Source: Bacillota bacterium
GTDB taxonomy: Bacteria; Bacillota; Clostridia; Lachnospirales; Lachnospiraceae
NCBI GenBank assembly: GCA_023387655.1
Contig: JAEWHR010000144.1
Location: 1-7,970 of the forward strand
Length of the DNA stretch: 7,970 nt
Direction of reading: 5' to 3'
The notes under the pieces are model-generated. The model ran no database searches. It saw only the letters and a program-made list of their open reading frames with translations, and was not told the origin of the DNA. Numbering within the stretch: position 1 is the stretch's first letter; each line of letters opens with the position of its first letter. Below are positions 5,727 through 7,970 of this stretch, one piece after another. The position numbers and the translations under genes are program-made.

Positions 5727-7391
5727 CTACGAATTTTCGCTATTTAATCTCTTAAGTACCTCAAATGCTTCTTCTTTTGGTACAGGCTTACCATAATAAT
5801 ATCCCTGCGCCTTTCCACAGTTGATATCTTTTAAGAATTTCTCTTGTTCAGACAACTCGACACCTTCTGCAATCACATCAATATTAAGATGCTTCGCAAG
5901 ATCAATCATCGTATGAACTATCTTCTGATCAGAATTATTCTCTAAGACAGTATCTAAAAAGCTTTTATCAATCTTTAAATTATTAACTGGTAATCGCTTT
6001 AGGTAGTTTAAGGAGGAGTATCCCGTACCGAAATCATCTAATGCGAATGTAATACCAATTTGTTTAAGTTTTGATATCGTATTAATAGTGAATTCCAAAT
6101 CATCTAACGCAACCGATTCAGTAATCTCAAATTCCAAACCTCTCGCATCTACTTTGGTCTCCTCTAATATCTCATATACCATCGGTAGAAAATCTTTGTC
6201 TTTAAATTGTCTCGCTGATAAATTTACAGCAATTACAATATCATGGTATCCACTCTCTTGGAGCTTTTGAAGCTGTATACAAGCTTCATATAGTATCTTC
6301 TTACCTATCGCTACAATCATCCCATTATCTTCTGCGAGTGGAATGAAATCAATTGGTGCAATAATTCCCTTCTCAGGATGCTGCCAACGGGCTAATGCTT
6401 CAAAGCCTACTACACGATCATTCGTCAAATTAATCTGAGGTTGATAATAGACAATAAATTGTTCTTCTTCTATCGCCTTACGAAGTTCTGACTGCATTTC
6501 TAACTTCTGCATCATTTTTAAGTTAATAGAATCATCATAATAACAGAAGTTATTTTTCCCGCGTTCTTTTGCTGCATACATTGCAGAATTCACATTTTTA
6601 ACCAAACTTTGTGTTGTCTTTCCATCCTTAGGCGCAATCGCAACCCCAATACTTACTGTAACAAAAAATTCTTTCGTTGCAATTCGAAACGGCGATGCAA
6701 ATATTTTTTGTACTTCCAAAATTCGATTTTCTAATTCTGCTAAATCAGTTAAATTCTGAATTAAGATAGCAAACTCATCTCCACCGATTCTTGATAAATA
6801 ATCATTCTCTTGAATTAGTTCCTCCAAACGATGCATTACATCGATTAACATTTCATCACCGTATGAATGTCCTAAAGTATCATTAATATCTTTAAAATTA
6901 TCAATATCGATGTCTAAGATTCCAACAATCTCATTTTGACGCAAAGTCGCCATAACTCCATCTAATAATTCGACAAATGCAAGTCGATTTGGCAAGGAGG
7001 TTAAATAATCGGAATACGCCATGCGTTTTACTATTTCTTTGCTTTTTTTAAGTTCTTCATATTTGCTATGTAATGCATCCTTGGTTGCCGTAACCTCTGA
7101 TAATGCTTTTTCTAACTCCTTGTTACTCTCTTTTAACTTATAATTAACAACAATAGCTGCTTTCTCTGCCTTAGTCCGTCTTCTAATATTTACAATCAAT
7201 AGAAGGATTAATACCGAGAACACCACAATCGTCACAAGTAAAATATATAACAAGCCCCGACCAGATCCATTCTCTACCTGTAAATTGGTAGTATCTGCGT
7301 TAATACTTAGCAAATTAAGATTGGTATCTGTAAAAACTGTATTCATTGCTGATTGTACACTTTGAAGCAATCTGCTTTTTCCCATTCCCAA
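5727..7391 (-). CDS. Membrane GGDEF-EAL cyclic-di-GMP synthase/phosphodiesterase with shortened sensor region
   Basis: GGDEF domains make c-di-GMP from two GTP; EAL domains hydrolyse it to pGpG. In this 554-aa protein, residues 1-45 are extracytoplasmic, 46-68 form one membrane helix, and 70-120 a coiled coil. The GGDEF domain spans about 122-285 and the EAL domain about 298-550. GGDEF is intact at 203-207 (RIGGDEFAIL), with metal-site DIDNFKDIND at 162-171. The inhibitory RxxD site reads QEND (194-197), so its Arg is lost. EAL residues are complete: EAL 331-333, N390, E422, DDFGTG 452-457, K473, E509 and Q529. Both activities are possible. The start is TTG at 7391 with weak AAAGAG at 7400-7405; ATG at 7385 has no good ribosome binding site. 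The first 35 residues (LLQSVQSAMNTVF) look like the last part of a periplasmic sensor, perhaps of the solute-binding type 3 kind, so the gene may be 5'-truncated. It is followed by the membrane-protein gene in a likely operon. Confidence 0.9.
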   Translation of the reverse strand: MGMGKSRLLQSVQSAMNTVFTDTNLNLLSINADTTNLQVENGSGRGLLYILLVTIVVFSVLILLLIVNIRRRTKAEKAAIVVNYKLKESNKELEKALSEVTATKDALHSKYEELKKSKEIVKRMAYSDYLTSLPNRLAFVELLDGVMATLRQNEIVGILDIDIDNFKDINDTLGHSYGDEMLIDVMHRLEELIQENDYLSRIGGDEFAILIQNLTDLAELENRILEVQKIFASPFRIATKEFFVTVSIGVAIAPKDGKTTQSLVKNVNSAMYAAKERGKNNFCYYDDSINLKMMQKLEMQSELRKAIEEEQFIVYYQPQINLTNDRVVGFEALARWQHPEKGIIAPIDFIPLAEDNGMIVAIGKKILYEACIQLQKLQESGYHDIVIAVNLSARQFKDKDFLPMVYEILEETKVDARGLEFEITESVALDDLEFTINTISKLKQIGITFALDDFGTGYSSLNYLKRLPVNNLKIDKSFLDTVLENNSDQKIVHTMIDLAKHLNIDVIAEGVELSEQEKFLKDINCGKAQGYYYGKPVPKEEAFEVLKRLNSENS

Positions 7392-7409
7392 TACGTATGC
7401 TCTTTGTTG

Positions 7410-7487
7410 CTAGTTTAACATACAAGACTCAAACCTAAGCCTCTTGCATGTAATTGAGCAATCCTTTCTATTCAATATGTATGCCAT
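7410..7487 (-). CDS. Possible 25-aa upstream ORF in frame with the GGDEF-EAL gene
   Basis: ATG at 7487-7485 has a GAGG ribosome binding site at 7495-7498 with seven bases between. The ORF encodes 25 residues (beginning MAYILNRKDCSITCKR) and ends at TAG at 7412-7410. The same frame continues without further stops into the GGDEF-EAL gene (QQRAYVLGMGKSRLL), whose TTG start is 18 bases after the TAG. It could be a leader peptide coupling translation, the remains of a longer gene interrupted by a point mutation, or chance. The peptide resembles nothing I know and has no signal-peptide character. Confidence 0.3.
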   Translation of the reverse strand: MAYILNRKDCSITCKRLRFESCMLN

Positions 7488-7545
7488 TATGTTACCTCAT
7501 AAATAAATCCTTATGTTCTGTTCAAAATATTACTTTAACAGCTAT

Positions 7546-7574
7546 ATACTAACATAATTACCACATTCTTTCAA
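7546..7574 (-). promoter_or_regulatory. Candidate promoter of the GGDEF-EAL operon
   Basis: On the minus strand TTGAAA (7574-7569) and TAGTAT (7551-7546) are separated by 17 bases. The -35 box matches 5 of 6 consensus bases and the -10 box only 4 of 6. A start near 7539 would give a leader of about 150 bases containing the small upstream ORF. Confidence 0.35.
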
Positions 7575-7622
7575 TTATAAAATTACAAGTTTTTGCAAAA
7601 TAATACACAGATCTCAAGAACA

Positions 7623-7691
7623 AAGTGGAGACAACCAACACTTCTCTATGAAGTATAACTTCACATTGAAATATTTTAGTTGTCTCCACTT
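7623..7691 (-). terminator. 13-bp-stem inverted repeat downstream of gltA
   Basis: AAGTGGAGACAAC at 7623-7635 pairs perfectly with GTTGTCTCCACTT at 7679-7691 around a 43-base loop. The loop contains two mutually exclusive small hairpins that share GAAGT: ACTTC-TCTAT-GAAGT and TGAAGT-ATA-ACTTCA. It starts 49 bases past the gltA stop, so it probably ends that transcript. The following sequence on the minus strand is only moderately T-rich (TTTGTTCTT), so a transcript-stabilising or mobile-repeat origin is also possible. Confidence 0.5.
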
Positions 7692-7740
7692 CAAAAGAAT
7701 ATTTATACTCACGATAGATAATTTTCTACTTCATTTTATT

Positions 7741-7970
7741 TTATGATAAAAATTCATCTATTCCTTTTGCGGCTGCTTTTCCTGCACCCATTGCTAAGAT
7801 AACTGTCGCAGCTCCTGTCACAGCATCACCACCGGCATAAACGCCTTCTTTGGAGGTTTTTCCGTCAGTTTCTTCCGCAATAATACATTTATGAGAATTA
7901 ATCTTAAGACCTTCCGTTGTAGAGGAAATCAGCGGATTTGGACTTGTTCCTAAAGACATAATAACGGTAT
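7741..7970 (-). CDS. gltA: NADPH-dependent glutamate synthase (GltA type), C-terminal fragment
   Basis: The frame is open from the window edge to a TAA at 7743-7741, giving about 76 residues of the C-terminus. TVIMSLGTSPNPLI, followed by GVYAGGDAVTGAATVILAMG and AGKAAAKGIDEFL, is the typical final part of the flavoprotein NAD(P)H-binding fold. The GxxAGGDAVTGAATV motif contacts FAD, and the last helix closes the FAD site. This matches the clostridial homotetrameric glutamate synthase/sulfide dehydrogenase small-subunit family, which makes glutamate from 2-oxoglutarate and glutamine or feeds related NAD(P)H redox reactions. The N-terminal iron-sulfur region is outside the window, so GltD-like or SudA relatives cannot be ruled out. 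Confidence 0.78.
   Translation of the reverse strand, partial: TVIMSLGTSPNPLISSTTEGLKINSHKCIIAEETDGKTSKEGVYAGGDAVTGAATVILAMGAGKAAAKGIDEFLS

Larger units (their letters stand above)
7392..7740. other. Non-coding region between gltA and the GGDEF-EAL gene
   Basis: From gltA downstream on the minus strand, this holds the inverted repeat at 7623-7691, an AT-rich stretch with a candidate promoter at 7546-7574, and the small upstream ORF at 7410-7487. There is no room or coding signal for a complete periplasmic sensor domain, which supports a real 5' truncation of the GGDEF-EAL gene and not merely a misplaced start. Confidence 0.6.

Noticed and set aside
6088..6270. Short plus-strand frame inside the EAL domain
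   Set aside because: It is antisense to highly conserved EAL-domain coding sequence.

Overview
The window looks like chromosomal DNA of a low-GC Firmicute, most likely a Lachnospiraceae close to Lachnoclostridium (Clostridium) phytofermentans. The evidence is the AT-rich intergenic DNA, the AAGGAG-type ribosome binding sites, a DUF5688 gene (a family I know mainly from Lachnospiraceae), a secreted protein of a type I associate with the same family, and a clostridial homotetramer-type glutamate synthase (GltA). The genus is an inference from family resemblance, not a database result. I see no transposase, phage gene, integrase or CRISPR array.

Layout, left to right. Positions 1-77 (minus) hold the first 25 codons of a probable NAD-dependent DNA ligase (ligA). 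Positions 272-1594 (minus) encode an RluF-type 23S rRNA pseudouridine synthase with a normal catalytic core and a long basic tail built from eleven 11-residue repeats (33-bp DNA repeats). An AT-rich gap follows, then a tRNA-Arg(CCG) at 2026-2098 (plus) with a good promoter. Positions 2385-3137 (plus) encode a secreted or membrane-anchored protein, behind a promoter region carrying phased direct repeats. A large-loop inverted repeat at 3184-3254 separates it from the convergent DUF5688 gene (3356-4300, minus), whose start is unclear.

Positions 4301-4888 are non-coding and contain eleven tandem copies of a 19-bp unit, plus a strong intrinsic terminator at 4828-4860. That terminator closes a probable two-gene minus-strand operon: a GGDEF-EAL cyclic-di-GMP enzyme (5727-7391) followed 40 bp later by a polytopic YhhN/TMEM86-like membrane protein (4889-5686). 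The GGDEF-EAL protein has both active sites intact but only about 45 residues before its membrane helix. These look like the end of a larger extracytoplasmic sensor. A 25-codon ORF with a good ribosome binding site lies just upstream in the same frame, separated by a single TAG. At the right edge, 7741-7970 (minus) is the C-terminus of gltA, followed by a 13-bp-stem inverted repeat.

The genes do not form one pathway. Most are housekeeping (ligA, rluF, tRNA, gltA) or single-gene units. The one functional pair suggested by spacing is the c-di-GMP enzyme with the membrane protein. The most unusual features are the two independent tandem arrays (one coding, one intergenic), the interrupted 5' end of the c-di-GMP gene, and the repeated motifs in the promoter of the secreted protein. 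I found no clear evidence of a wholly new multi-gene system.
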